A DNA stretch of 64,000 nt from Propionivibrio soli (GTDB lineage: Bacteria; Pseudomonadota; Gammaproteobacteria; Burkholderiales; Rhodocyclaceae): positions 117,787 through 181,786 of the forward strand of contig NZ_JANZKY010000014.1 in assembly GCF_025770765.1 (NCBI RefSeq). The letters are read 5' to 3'. The position numbers were made by a program, and so were the translations under genes. Positions within the stretch are counted from its first letter, which is position 1. Every line of letters starts with the position of its first letter. Under the pieces are notes generated by a model, which was not told where the DNA came from, made no database searches, and worked only from the letters and a program-made list of their open reading frames with translations. This document shows positions 1 through 8,532 of this stretch, in pieces.

Positions 1-109
1 CCAGGAGATCCTGTGCGTGCTCGGTGATGCCCACGGTGATCGAGCCGTCTGGCTCGCTGCGGACCCATTCGTGGCTCTGCGTGTATTTGAGGTTGCTGGG
101 AACGTTCAT
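1..109 (-). CDS. gcvH: Glycine cleavage system H protein, N-terminal part (cut by window edge)
   Basis: Only the first 36 codons are inside the window. They read [20 protein letters not shown] and continue with [16 protein letters not shown], the typical start of GcvH, the lipoylated carrier that shuttles the aminomethyl group between the P, T and L proteins of the glycine cleavage complex. The lipoyl-lysine region lies outside the window. An AAGGAG ribosome site sits a few bases before the ATG. It follows gcvT on the same strand after 124 bp, so it is probably cotranscribed and under the same glycine riboswitch. Confidence 0.93.
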   Translation of the reverse strand, partial: MNVPSNLKYTQSHEWVRSEPDGSITVGITEHAQDLL

Positions 110-233
110 GGTGGCTCCTTGGAGTTGTCTGCTGCCCGGGGATGAAATCGTTGGCGCGATACGCTCCGACCCTTACAGGTGGCGGAAAGCGAACGCCATT
201 TACTTATTGTTCCTTGTTTGCGGCTTGCTGCGC

Positions 234-1313
234 CTAAATCAAGCCACGACCGTTGCGCACGAAACGCGGCTTGGTTACCCGCGCCGCGAGCTGCTTGTCT
301 CGCACAGCGACATGGACGGTTTCGCCAATCGCTGTACCAAGCGGAAGCCGGGCGAGAGCGATTGATGTTTGTAGCGTGGGCGAGAAGGTCCCGCTGGTGA
401 TTTCGCCATCGCCATGCTCGCTGGTCACCGATTGATGTGCCCGCAGGACACCGCGATCGAGCAATACAAGGCCGAGAAAGTCGTACCGTTGAGGCTGCGC
501 GAGCAGGGCGGCTTTGCCGACAAAGTCTCGGTCGGACGAAAGGTCGACGGTCCACGTAAGGCCCGCATCGAGCGGCGAGACATTCTCATCCATGTCCTGA
601 CCGTAGAGGTTCATACCGGCTTCAAGTCGCAGCGTGTCGCGTGCACCGAGGCCGATCGGAGGAACACCGGCGTCCAGCAGTGCCTGCCAAAAGGCTTGTG
701 CTTTGCTGGCCGGCAAAGTGATCTCAAGGCCGTCTTCGCCCGTATAACCGGTGGTGGCAACAAAATAGTCGCCAACGCTTATGGAATGGAAGGGAGGAAG
801 CGCCTCGCTGGCCGCTCGCGTCTCGGGGAGTACCTGCCAGACACGGCTTTTCGCGTTGGGACCCTGCACTGCGATGATCGCCAAATCGCGCCTTGGAAGA
901 CATGTCGCGGCAAGATTCCACTCCGCCAGGCGAGCATTCATCCAGGCGATGTCTTTCTCGGCGGTTCCGGCATTGATCACAACTCGGTATTGACCGTCTT
1001 CAACGAAGTAAACGATCAGGTCGTCGACGACGCCACCCGACGGATTGAGCATCGCACTGTATAACGCCTTGCCAGGCGTTTGTAGACGGCCGACGTTATT
1101 GGCGATCAGGCGGAGCAAGAACGTTTTTGCGTCGGGGCCTGCAACATCCAGCGCACACATGTGTGAGACGTCGAACATTCCGCAGTCGCGGCGCACGGCG
1201 TGATGTTCCTCGATTTGTGATCCGTAATGCAGCGGCATGTCCCAGCCGCCGAAGTCGACCATCTTGGCACCAAGGCGGCGGTGCATCTCGTTCAGGACGG
1301 TTTTCTGCGTCAT
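234..1313 (-). CDS. gcvT: Aminomethyltransferase (glycine cleavage T protein)
   Basis: GcvT transfers the methylene group from the aminomethyl-lipoyl H protein to tetrahydrofolate, releasing ammonia. The predicted protein has 359 residues, normal for the family. I start it at the ATG giving [15 protein letters not shown] because an AAGGGA site precedes it; a longer frame upstream runs into the riboswitch terminator and is not credible. The folate-site motif [11 protein letters not shown] lies at residues 93-103, with the conserved aspartates at 97-98, and the C-terminal barrel ends in [10 protein letters not shown]. gcvH follows downstream. Expression is expected to depend on the tandem glycine riboswitch upstream. 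Confidence 0.97.
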   Translation of the reverse strand: MTQKTVLNEMHRRLGAKMVDFGGWDMPLHYGSQIEEHHAVRRDCGMFDVSHMCALDVAGPDAKTFLLRLIANNVGRLQTPGKALYSAMLNPSGGVVDDLIVYFVEDGQYRVVINAGTAEKDIAWMNARLAEWNLAATCLPRRDLAIIAVQGPNAKSRVWQVLPETRAASEALPPFHSISVGDYFVATTGYTGEDGLEITLPASKAQAFWQALLDAGVPPIGLGARDTLRLEAGMNLYGQDMDENVSPLDAGLTWTVDLSSDRDFVGKAALLAQPQRYDFLGLVLLDRGVLRAHQSVTSEHGDGEITSGTFSPTLQTSIALARLPLGTAIGETVHVAVRDKQLAARVTKPRFVRNGRGLI

Positions 1314-1365
1314 GTCAATCCCTTGAATAGTGGTTACTGACCGGTTCGAAAGCAAAAAAGGGCGC

Positions 1366-1398
1366 AAAAAAAGGGCGAATTCGTAAACGAATTCACCC
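1366..1398 (-). terminator. Intrinsic terminator hairpin between glycine riboswitch and gcvT
   Basis: Read on the minus strand, an 11-bp stem (GGGTGAATTCG with CGAATTCGCCC, one G-T wobble) closes a 4-base loop and runs straight into seven T residues. It starts right after the second riboswitch aptamer and ends about 50 bp before gcvT. I infer that it is the expression platform: glycine binding would be expected to prevent termination, as for other tandem glycine riboswitches in front of gcv genes. Confidence 0.75.
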
Positions 1399-1602
1399 CC
1401 CTGTCCTGATACCTGAGAGATTGCCGCGAGCGGTTGTTGCTGCCGCCGCGTTGCCCCATCGGTGGGCGCTCGAGTTTCGGCGCCGCTCTCCAGAGTTCAA
1501 TGCACGAACGGTCCTTTTGCCTGAGCGTTTCCGGGTGGATTGCGCCTTCGGCGGCGGGGATTCGCTGTTGCTAGTTCCACAACTCCGCTCTCTCCCGTTC
1601 GC
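1399..1602 (-). ncRNA. Tandem glycine riboswitch (two aptamers)
   Basis: The minus strand upstream of gcvT shows the aptamer signature twice. The upstream copy (about 1515-1602) begins CGGGAGAG and contains GCCGAAGGCGCAA and CTCAGGCAAAAGGACCG. The downstream copy (about 1399-1492) begins CTGGAGAG and contains CCGATGGGGCAACG and CTCAGGTATCAGGACAG. A short linker separates them, as in known cooperative tandem glycine riboswitches. Downstream is an intrinsic terminator, then gcvT and gcvH. The assignment rests on motif recognition, not on a covariance-model score. Confidence 0.93.
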
Positions 1603-1609
1603 GGGCCAA

Positions 1610-1639
1610 ACTATAGCGCGACGCGGGGCAGGGCGGCAA
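1610..1639 (-). promoter_or_regulatory. Sigma-70-type promoter for the riboswitch-gcvT-gcvH transcript
   Basis: On the minus strand TTGCCG (-35) and TATAGT (-10) are separated by 18 bp. The predicted start is near 1603, exactly where the first glycine aptamer begins. That agreement is the main support. Confidence 0.6.
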
Positions 1640-1677
1640 GCTTGTGTCGCCCCATGCTCTCTCAAGGCGAGTGGTGC

Positions 1678-2457
1678 CTATTTTCCAGAGAAATCGGGCT
1701 TGCGTTTTTCGCGGAAGGCCCGGATGCCTTCGCGATAATCAGCGCTGTCATAGACGATGCGACGCATGCCCTGAATGCGCTCGAACAGGTCGGGCGTCAC
1801 GGCATGCGCACTGGATAGCAGGCGCAGCGCATCTTTCATGACGGAGATGCTGAGCGGCGAGTTCTTGCCGATCCGCGTCGCCATGTCGACGACGAAAGTT
1901 TCAATCTCGTCTGCCGGCTTCATATAGTTGATGATGCCCAGATTGAATGCCTGCTCGGAGGGAATCGGCTGCGCCGTAAACAGCATTTCCTTGACGATCG
2001 GCAGTGGGATCATATTCACGAGCGTCATCAGGCCGCCGAGGTTGTAGGGAACGCCGAGTTTGGCCGGTGTGATGGCGAACGTCGACTCCGGCGTGGCTAC
2101 CAGAATGTCGCAGGCCATCGCCACTTCACAGGCACCGCCCCAGACACTGCCCTCGACGAGCCCGATAATGGGAGTGGGGTACTCCTGGATGGCGCGGATG
2201 AGAATACGCAGTGGATCGTTCCAGCCCAGCGGATCGCGTCCGCCGTCGGGGAGTTCGTTAACATCGTGACCAGCCGACCAAACCTTGACTCCAGGTTGAG
2301 CGCGCAGGATGACGGCGCGGATGTCGAGAGCCCGGAATCCATCAAGGGCGGCGATGATTTCCTGGATTAACGCCTCGCTCAACGCGTTGCGCTTATCGGC
2401 GTGATCGAGGGTGATGATTCCGGTGGAGTCTCTCTTTTCCGTGATGATGAGTGCCAT
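1678..2457 (-). CDS. scpB: Methylmalonyl-CoA decarboxylase (crotonase family)
   Basis: The 259-residue protein (MALIITEKRDS start, chosen because homology begins there; a much longer upstream frame has no family similarity) is a crotonase-fold enzyme that closely resembles E. coli ScpB/YgfG, which decarboxylates methylmalonyl-CoA to propionyl-CoA. The active-site pattern fits with a constant offset of two from E. coli: His64 in SAGHD, Gly108 and Glu111 in EGSVWGGACE, and Tyr138 in GVPYNLGG. The C-terminus FERIQGMRR...YREG...FREKRKP is also family-typical. No other propionate-pathway gene is adjacent. The symbol should not be confused with the segregation protein ScpB at 9371. A general enoyl-CoA hydratase is the less likely alternative. 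Confidence 0.85.
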   Translation of the reverse strand: MALIITEKRDSTGIITLDHADKRNALSEALIQEIIAALDGFRALDIRAVILRAQPGVKVWSAGHDVNELPDGGRDPLGWNDPLRILIRAIQEYPTPIIGLVEGSVWGGACEVAMACDILVATPESTFAITPAKLGVPYNLGGLMTLVNMIPLPIVKEMLFTAQPIPSEQAFNLGIINYMKPADEIETFVVDMATRIGKNSPLSISVMKDALRLLSSAHAVTPDLFERIQGMRRIVYDSADYREGIRAFREKRKPDFSGK

Positions 2458-2732
2458 GGGTGATGCTGCCTTTCGCTGATGGAGGGAGTACAAAACTTGG
2501 GAGTGTACCGCCGACATCCATGCGGTGGAATGGCTCGCCACATGGAGGGAATTGCAGGCCGAGTGCTTTCTCGGAGGGCTGTCGCGCGGGGACGCTCGCG
2601 CAACGCCGGGAGGCCCCCTTGTGGCGTGCAATGAGGCAAATTCAGGCTGATTTCCTGCGATGGCGTGGGAACAGAAAGCGTCGTCGAAGCAAAGTCTCGA
2701 CGACGCGATCACTGACTAAAGCCGGTGATCGA

Positions 2733-3725
2733 CTACTTCGATTGCAGGATGGTCAGGACTGTTTTGAGGTCGGTCGGGTCGGTGACGTACTTCGAATAGA
2801 GCTTGAGGGCATAGGCTTCGATGCCGCTCATGCCCAGATCGTTCTTTTCAATGATCACCGCGCCTTCCTTCTTCGCCTTGGCGAGGTCCCGCGCTTCAGC
2901 TTCCGCCCACAATTTCTTCATCAGGACGTTGGATTCGGCCGCAGCTGTCATCATGGCTTTCTGCTGCTCGGGGTTCAAGCTGTCCCAGGATTTCTTCGAG
3001 ATGAGCAAGACTTCGGGCACCGACGAGTGCTCGTCGAAACTGTAGTAACGCGCGTACTTGTAGTGCTCCGCCGAGACGTACGACGGAATATTGTTCTCCG
3101 CACCGTCAATCTCGCCGGTGCGCAACGCATCGAGCACCTTGTCGTAGGGGAGCACGACCGGCGTACCGCCGAGCAGCGTGATCATGTCCTTGTACACGGG
3201 GGAGCCCTGAACGCGGATTTTTTGCCCGTCGAAGTCCGACCGTACGCGTATCGGCTTCTTCGTTGTGTAAAAGGAGCGCGTGCCGCTGTCGTAGTAGGTC
3301 AGTAGTACCGCTCCCGTCTTGGCGATTTCATTCTCAAGACGTTTGCCGAAATCGCCACTCAGCACATGCCACATGTGGTCGCGGGAACGGAACAGATAAG
3401 GCAGGCCGAGAAGCTTTGCCGCAGGAACTTCGTTAACCAGGGTTGCGAAGTTGATGCGTGTCATGTCGAGCGAAGCGGCGCGGATGTTTTTCCATGCCGC
3501 GTCTTCGTTGCCGAGTTGACCGCTGTGCTTGAGTTGGATATTGATCTCGCCGTTGGTCAGTTCCGCCACGCGACGCACCAACAGTTCTTCGGATTTGACG
3601 ATCGGGTGCGTAGGCGGATGTGCTTCCGCCAAGACCAGATCCCGGGCGGTTGCCGTCCCGGATTGCAATACCGCCATCGCGAGGAGCAGGGCGATACTTA
3701 GTGAACTGCGAACTCTTCGATTCAT
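2733..3725 (-). CDS. TRAP transporter solute-binding protein, DctP family (copy A)
   Basis: A 330-residue periplasmic protein with a clear Sec signal peptide (MNRRVRSSLSIALLLAMAVL, cleavage near residue 27). Family features include the N-terminal LAEAHPPTHP strand, LPYLF, the substrate-clamping region KIRVQGSPVYKDM, and GTPVVLPYDKVLDALRTGEIDGAENN. DctP proteins capture organic acids for Na+-driven uptake by DctQM membrane subunits. No dctQ or dctM lies in the window. It is a paralogue of the next gene, aligning almost without gaps and sharing the ILQSK C-terminus. The ligand is unknown; a short carboxylate or sugar acid is likely. Confidence 0.9.
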   Translation of the reverse strand: MNRRVRSSLSIALLLAMAVLQSGTATARDLVLAEAHPPTHPIVKSEELLVRRVAELTNGEINIQLKHSGQLGNEDAAWKNIRAASLDMTRINFATLVNEVPAAKLLGLPYLFRSRDHMWHVLSGDFGKRLENEIAKTGAVLLTYYDSGTRSFYTTKKPIRVRSDFDGQKIRVQGSPVYKDMITLLGGTPVVLPYDKVLDALRTGEIDGAENNIPSYVSAEHYKYARYYSFDEHSSVPEVLLISKKSWDSLNPEQQKAMMTAAAESNVLMKKLWAEAEARDLAKAKKEGAVIIEKNDLGMSGIEAYALKLYSKYVTDPTDLKTVLTILQSK

Positions 3726-3965
3726 GAAACCTCCCGTTTTTGATTTCGACCCATGCGTCGTTTGGCCGTGGCTCCTCCTTCCACAGCTAACGCGCCCACT
3801 TTACAACAATCGCACCGAGGGGGAACGGGAGGGGCAGGAAAAACGAAGGGTACCGGAAGCCGATACGCCTCCGGTCGGTAACAACCGGCTTGGCGTTTTC
3901 GCGGAGAGGTGTTGGGGCATTTCTGCGAACGGCGACAAGCCGGGAGGATTAGGCTTGGATATGGC

Positions 3966-4961
3966 TTACTTCGATTGCAGGATAGTCAGTACCGTTTCCA
4001 AATCGCGTGGATCAGCTGCGTACTTCGAGTACAGTTTCAGCGCGTATGCTTCGATTCCCGCCATTCCGAGGTCGCCTTTGTCGATGACTACGGCGCCTTC
4101 CTTCTTGGCCTTGGCGAGCGCTTGGGCTTCGGCTTCGGCCCATAGTCGCTTCATGTGGGTGGACGACTCTTCGGACGCTTGCATGACCGCCTTCTTCTGA
4201 TCGGCACTCAGCGTATCCCACGCCTTCTTCGACATCAGAAGCACTTCCGGCACCGACGAATGTTCGTCGAAAACGTAATAGCGCGCGTATTTGTGATGCT
4301 CGCTCGACACGTACGACGGGAGATTGTTCTCGGCACCGTCGATTTCGCCATTCTTGAACGCGTCGATCACCTTGTCGTAACCGATCACGACGGGTGTGCC
4401 ACCGAGGAGAGTAATGAGGTCCTTGTACACCGGCGAGTTCTGGATTCGGATGCGTTGTCCCTCAAAATCCGCGCGCACTCGCAAAGGCTTCTTTGTTGTG
4501 TAAAAAGAGCGGGTACCACTGTCGTAATAAGCAAGAACCACAGCGCCAGTTTTCTCCACCTCCGCGGCAACCCGCTTGCCGAAATCACCCGCGAGCACCC
4601 GCCACATATGATCGCGGGTACGGAAAAGATACGGCAGGCTCAGCAGTTTGGCGGCGGGAACGTCGTTTACGAGTACACCGAGATTGACGCGCGCGATATC
4701 GAGCGAGCCGCCGCGTACCTTGTCCCAGTACTGATTCTCATTGCCGAGTTGCCCGCTATGCTTGATGGTGATCTTCAATGCACCGAGCGTCAGTTCGTCC
4801 AGGCGGCTGGCGAGAAGTTCTTCGGACTTGACGATGATATGGCCTTGCGGGTGGACCTCCGCCGCTATGAGTTCACGGGCGCAAGCTGTCGGACCGGTGG
4901 CCCCGAGTAGTGCGAGGAATATCGACAAAACACCCAAAGAACGCTGCATGATTCGCTTCAT
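3966..4961 (-). CDS. TRAP transporter solute-binding protein, DctP family (copy B)
   Basis: A 331-residue paralogue of the gene at 2733-3725. I start at the ATG giving MKRIMQRSLGVLSIFL because GGGAGGAG lies just upstream; the in-frame TTG four codons earlier overlaps that ribosome site. A signal peptide ends near TACARELIAAE. The central clamp RIRIQNSPVYKDLITLLGG and the IDGAENNLPSYVSSEHHKYARYY stretch (given in part) match copy A closely. The two genes are in tandem on the minus strand, 240 bp apart, and no TRAP permease is present. Divergence in the ligand region suggests related but not necessarily identical substrates. Confidence 0.9.
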   Translation of the reverse strand: MKRIMQRSLGVLSIFLALLGATGPTACARELIAAEVHPQGHIIVKSEELLASRLDELTLGALKITIKHSGQLGNENQYWDKVRGGSLDIARVNLGVLVNDVPAAKLLSLPYLFRTRDHMWRVLAGDFGKRVAAEVEKTGAVVLAYYDSGTRSFYTTKKPLRVRADFEGQRIRIQNSPVYKDLITLLGGTPVVIGYDKVIDAFKNGEIDGAENNLPSYVSSEHHKYARYYVFDEHSSVPEVLLMSKKAWDTLSADQKKAVMQASEESSTHMKRLWAEAEAQALAKAKKEGAVVIDKGDLGMAGIEAYALKLYSKYAADPRDLETVLTILQSK

Positions 4962-5169
4962 GGCTCCTCCCAAGATCGAAATAAATAGTTATGGCGAGCC
5001 TTCGGTTTTTGGGCTCGTTTTTGGTCAGGCCACTTTACAACATTCAGTTGCCGTTTGGGATATCTGGCTGGGCCTGAGCGAACGTCTGCTCGACGGCCGG
5101 CCGCAAGGGGGGGTTAAAGCGCTGTGCTATCATCGCGCGCTTAAGTTCCTCCGCAAGGCCAATTCCCTA

Positions 5170-6000
5170 GTGTTCAAGGTTGATCTTCACTGCCACTCCA
5201 CGGCGTCCGACGGACTGCTTCCCGCAGCCGAGGTGGCGCGCCGCGCCCTCCAAAACGGCGTCGAGTTGTTCTCTCTGACCGATCACGACGATCTCGGCGG
5301 CCTATCGGCGGCGCGGTCCGTGGTCAACGAAGCGGGGGCCGGGTTTGTAACGGGAGTCGAGGTGTCGATCGAGTGGGGCGGTTTGCAGATTCACGTTCTC
5401 GGTTTCAACTTCGACGCCGAGGACGCGGCTCTGAACGCCGGCTTGGCGTCGATTCGCTCCGGACGCGTAAACCGCGCACAGCGGATGGCGGCCGAGCTCG
5501 AGAAAGTTGGCATCCCGGGCTGTTTCGAGGGTGCGATGCGTTACGCCGAAAATCCAAACTTGATCAGTCGCTCGCACTTTGCGCGTTATCTCGTGGAAAT
5601 CGGCGTATGCGAGGATGTGCGCAGCGTCTTCGAATCGTACATCGTTCCCGGAAAACCGGGTTACGTGGATCACCGCTGGGCGACGCTGGAAGAATCCGTG
5701 AACTGGATTACCGGAGCCGGTGGCGTCGCATCCGTCGCGCACCCCGGGCGCTACAAACTCACCAAATCCGAAATGCGCCGGTTTCTCGACGAGTTCAAGA
5801 GCGTCGGCGGTCGGGCGATCGAGGTCGTCTCCGGAAGCCACTCAGCGGAAAACGTCGCGGTGTTTTCCCGCATCGCGCGCGAGTTCAGCTTCATGGCTTC
5901 GTGCGGGTCGGATTACCACGGTCCCGGCGAAAGCTATATGGAACTCGGCGCCCTGGCCCCTTTGCCCTCCGACCTCGTACCGGTATGGAAAGCCTTCTGA
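5170..6000 (+). CDS. rnm: PHP-domain phosphoesterase, RNase AM / YciV (TrpH) family
   Basis: A 276-residue PHP metallo-phosphoesterase. The metal-binding motifs are DLHCHSTASDG at the N-terminus, SLTDHDDLGG, AHPGRYK and GSDYHGPGESY. E. coli YciV is now known as RNase AM, a 5'-3' exoribonuclease that trims rRNA and degrades pAp and short RNAs; a betaproteobacterial homologue was characterised as a 3',5'-nucleoside bisphosphate phosphatase. The GTG start at 5170 puts the first motif at the very N-terminus as in homologues; the frame is open farther upstream but without similarity. It is the first gene of a compact operon, one base ahead of the yciO-like gene. Confidence 0.88.
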   Translation: MFKVDLHCHSTASDGLLPAAEVARRALQNGVELFSLTDHDDLGGLSAARSVVNEAGAGFVTGVEVSIEWGGLQIHVLGFNFDAEDAALNAGLASIRSGRVNRAQRMAAELEKVGIPGCFEGAMRYAENPNLISRSHFARYLVEIGVCEDVRSVFESYIVPGKPGYVDHRWATLEESVNWITGAGGVASVAHPGRYKLTKSEMRRFLDEFKSVGGRAIEVVSGSHSAENVAVFSRIAREFSFMASCGSDYHGPGESYMELGALAPLPSDLVPVWKAF

Positions 6001-6001
6001 A

Positions 6002-6628
6002 ATGGCCCGGTATGTTTCGATCCATCCGCAGGATCCGCAACCTCGCGTCCTGAGCCAGGTGACCGAGGTTCTGCGCGAGAGCGGTGTCGTCGCGATTCCG
6101 ACTGATTCGTGCTATGCCTTGGGCTGCTGCCTGGGCGACAAGGGCGCGGTCGAGCGCATACGCCGTATCCGCGGCGTCGATGACCGGCACCACCTGACCC
6201 TGATGTGCCGGGATCTCTCGCAGATCGCACAATTTGCCCGGGTCGACAACGCCCAGTATCGATTGCTCAAGGCGACGACTCCCGGTAGCTACACCTTCAT
6301 TCTTGAGGGAACTAAGGAGCTGCCGCGACGGGTATTGCATCCGAAGCGGAAGACGATCGGCTTGCGCGTTCCCGCCAGTACGGTCGCCCTTGCCCTGCTC
6401 GAAGAGCTTGGTGAGCCCCTGCTGACCTCGACCCTGCTGCTGCCTGGCGATGAGAATCCGCTGACGGAGGGGTGGGAAATTCAGGACCGGCTCGACGACC
6501 AGATCGATTTGATCCTCGATGCCGGCCAATGCGGGACCGAGCCGACCACGGTGATTGACTTGACCCACCTGCCGCCCGAGTTGATACGGCGCGGGCGGGG
6601 TGACCTTGAACCGTTCGGCTTGGAATAG
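6002..6628 (+). CDS. yciO: Threonylcarbamoyl-AMP synthase-like protein, YciO/YrdC/Sua5 family
   Basis: A 208-residue protein with the YrdC nucleotide-binding fold: VVAIPTDSCYALGC near residue 33, a KxR-type segment around RIRGVDDRHH, and TPGSYTFILEG with RKTIGLRVP. The family makes threonylcarbamoyl-adenylate for the t6A37 tRNA modification (TsaC/Sua5); YciO is the paralogue and its physiological role is less certain. Placement directly after the PHP gene, one base from its stop codon, matches the conserved yciV-yciO pair of proteobacteria and favours YciO over TsaC. The ATG at 6002 is the only start that fits this spacing. Confidence 0.88.
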   Translation: MARYVSIHPQDPQPRVLSQVTEVLRESGVVAIPTDSCYALGCCLGDKGAVERIRRIRGVDDRHHLTLMCRDLSQIAQFARVDNAQYRLLKATTPGSYTFILEGTKELPRRVLHPKRKTIGLRVPASTVALALLEELGEPLLTSTLLLPGDENPLTEGWEIQDRLDDQIDLILDAGQCGTEPTTVIDLTHLPPELIRRGRGDLEPFGLE

Positions 6629-6636
6629 TTGTTCCC

Positions 6637-7302
6637 GTGGACGCCGTCCTGATCCAGACCATCGCCATTGCGGCGTTGCCCGTGATTTTCGCGATCACGC
6701 TGCATGAGGCCGCGCACGGCTATGCGGCGCGCCACTTCGGCGATCCGACTGCCTGGCTCGCCGGCCGAATCAGCCTGAACCCGGCGCGGCATATTGATCC
6801 CATTGGTACCCTACTGGTGCCCGGGGTGATTCTGGCGATGAGTTACATGGCTGCGGGAAGTGCGATGCTCTTCGGGTGGGCCAAGCCCGTGCCGGTCAAC
6901 TTTGGACAACTGCGCCATCCCAAGCGAGATATGTTGTGGGTGGCGGCGGCCGGACCGGCGACCAATCTCTTGATGGCGATCGGCTGGGCGGCGATGTTCA
7001 AGTTCAATCTCGCGATTTCGCCGCACGTGTTTACGGTGCCGCTCGCGGAGATGAGCCGGATCGGACTCAACGTGAACCTCGTGCTGATGGTTCTCAACCT
7101 GCTGCCGTTGCCCCCGCTTGACGGTGGCCGGATCGCCGTCAGCCTGCTTCCTTATCCAGCGGCCGTACGTTTTGCCGCGCTCGAGCGTTGGGGCTTCCCG
7201 GTCCTTCTTGTCCTGATGTTTACCGGTATCCTTGGCGACGTCATGGGTCCCTTCGTGGCCTTGTTCCGGCACCTGATCATTCTTCTCTTCCAGCTAAACT
7301 GA
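6637..7302 (+). CDS. Site-2 protease family (M50) membrane metalloprotease
   Basis: A 221-residue multi-pass membrane protein of peptidase family M50. The zinc motif HEAAH is at residues 23-27 within the first membrane segment, and the second active-site segment NLLPLPPLDGGR is at residues 154-165, supplying the aspartate ligand. It has the minimal catalytic core with no PDZ or CBS domain, unlike RseP. Translation starts at GTG, eight bases after the yciO-like gene, and trpS follows within five bases, so it belongs to the same operon. The substrate is unknown. This position next to trpS is common in betaproteobacteria. Confidence 0.9.
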   Translation: MDAVLIQTIAIAALPVIFAITLHEAAHGYAARHFGDPTAWLAGRISLNPARHIDPIGTLLVPGVILAMSYMAAGSAMLFGWAKPVPVNFGQLRHPKRDMLWVAAAGPATNLLMAIGWAAMFKFNLAISPHVFTVPLAEMSRIGLNVNLVLMVLNLLPLPPLDGGRIAVSLLPYPAAVRFAALERWGFPVLLVLMFTGILGDVMGPFVALFRHLIILLFQLN

Positions 7303-7307
7303 CAATT

Positions 7308-8510
7308 ATGTACGCAGAACGAGTTCTTTCCGGCATGCGGCCGACTGGCAGCTTGCACCTGGGCCACTATCACGGCGTCCTGAAAAACTGGGTCAAGCTC
7401 CAGCACGAATATCCGTGCCTGTTTTTCGTCGCCGACTGGCATGCGCTGACGACGAGTTATGACGATCCTCGGGGAATCGAAAAGGCGGCGTGGGAGATGG
7501 TCATTGACTGGCTGGCTGCCGGGGTTGATCCGACGAAGGCTACGCTGTTCGTTCAATCCCAAGTAATCGAGCACGCCGAACTGCATCTCCTGCTCTCGAT
7601 GATGACCCCGCTCGGCTGGCTCGAACGCGTCCCGACCTATAAGGATCAGCAGCAAAAGCTGTCCACCAAGGACTTGTCGACCTACGGCTTCCTCGGCTAT
7701 CCGCTGCTGATGAGTTCGGACATCCTGATTTACCGTGCCGACAAGGTACCGGTCGGCGAAGACCAGGTGCCGCACGTCGAGTTCACGCGCGAACTGGCGC
7801 GCCGTTTCAATCACATGTACGGCCGTGAGCCCGGTTTCGAGGACAAGGCGAAGGAAGCGGTCAAGAAGTTGGGAAGCAAGAACGCCCGTTCGTTTGAGCA
7901 CTTCCGCAAGCGCTTCCAGCAAGAAGGCGATGCGGGCGCTATCGAGCGTGCGAAGGCGTTGCTCGACGAGACGCCGTCGTTGCTTCTGGAAGACCGTGAG
8001 CGCCTCCTTGGCTATGTTGAAGGGACGGGCAAGATGATTCTGGTCGAACCTGGCGCGCTGCTGACGGAAGCGTCGAAAATGCCGGGGCTCGACGGCCAGA
8101 AGATGTCCAAGTCTTACAACAACACGATCACGCTCCGCGAGGACGAGGCATCGGTCGTGCAGAAAATCCGCCGCATGCCGACCGACCCGGCGCGTGTCAA
8201 GCGTACCGATCCCGGCAACCCCGAGAAGTGCCCGGTGTGGCAGTTGCACGAAGTCTATTCAGACGAGCCGTGCAAGGCGTGGGTCCAGCAGGGCTGCCGC
8301 AGTGCAGGCATCGGTTGCCTGGAATGCAAGCAGCCCGTGATCGACGGCATCCTGCGCGAACAAGCGCCGATGCGCGAGCGCGCCCAGACATATCTCGACA
8401 ACCCGGGGCTGGTGAAGGACATCATCGCCGACGGTAGTGCGAAGGCGCGCACGCTGGCGCAAGAAACGATGCGCGACGTACGTGAGGTGATGGGTTTGAG
8501 TTACCGCTGA
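7308..8510 (+). CDS. trpS: Tryptophanyl-tRNA synthetase
   Basis: Charges tRNA-Trp with tryptophan. The 400-residue class I synthetase shows the HIGH-type motif HLGH at residues 17-20 (GSLHLGHYHG) and KMSKS near residue 265. The ATG giving MYAERVLSGMRPTGS is the standard N-terminus. The length exceeds the roughly 334 residues of the E. coli enzyme, mainly through a mid-protein lysine-rich insertion (FEDKAKEAVKKLGSK) and a C-terminal cysteine-containing stretch (CRSAGIGCLECKQ). Such longer TrpS forms occur in betaproteobacteria. It is in an operon with the M50 protease and scpA. Confidence 0.96.
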   Translation: MYAERVLSGMRPTGSLHLGHYHGVLKNWVKLQHEYPCLFFVADWHALTTSYDDPRGIEKAAWEMVIDWLAAGVDPTKATLFVQSQVIEHAELHLLLSMMTPLGWLERVPTYKDQQQKLSTKDLSTYGFLGYPLLMSSDILIYRADKVPVGEDQVPHVEFTRELARRFNHMYGREPGFEDKAKEAVKKLGSKNARSFEHFRKRFQQEGDAGAIERAKALLDETPSLLLEDRERLLGYVEGTGKMILVEPGALLTEASKMPGLDGQKMSKSYNNTITLREDEASVVQKIRRMPTDPARVKRTDPGNPEKCPVWQLHEVYSDEPCKAWVQQGCRSAGIGCLECKQPVIDGILREQAPMRERAQTYLDNPGLVKDIIADGSAKARTLAQETMRDVREVMGLSYR

Positions 8511-8532
8511 ACGCTGGCGTAGCGGACATTCA

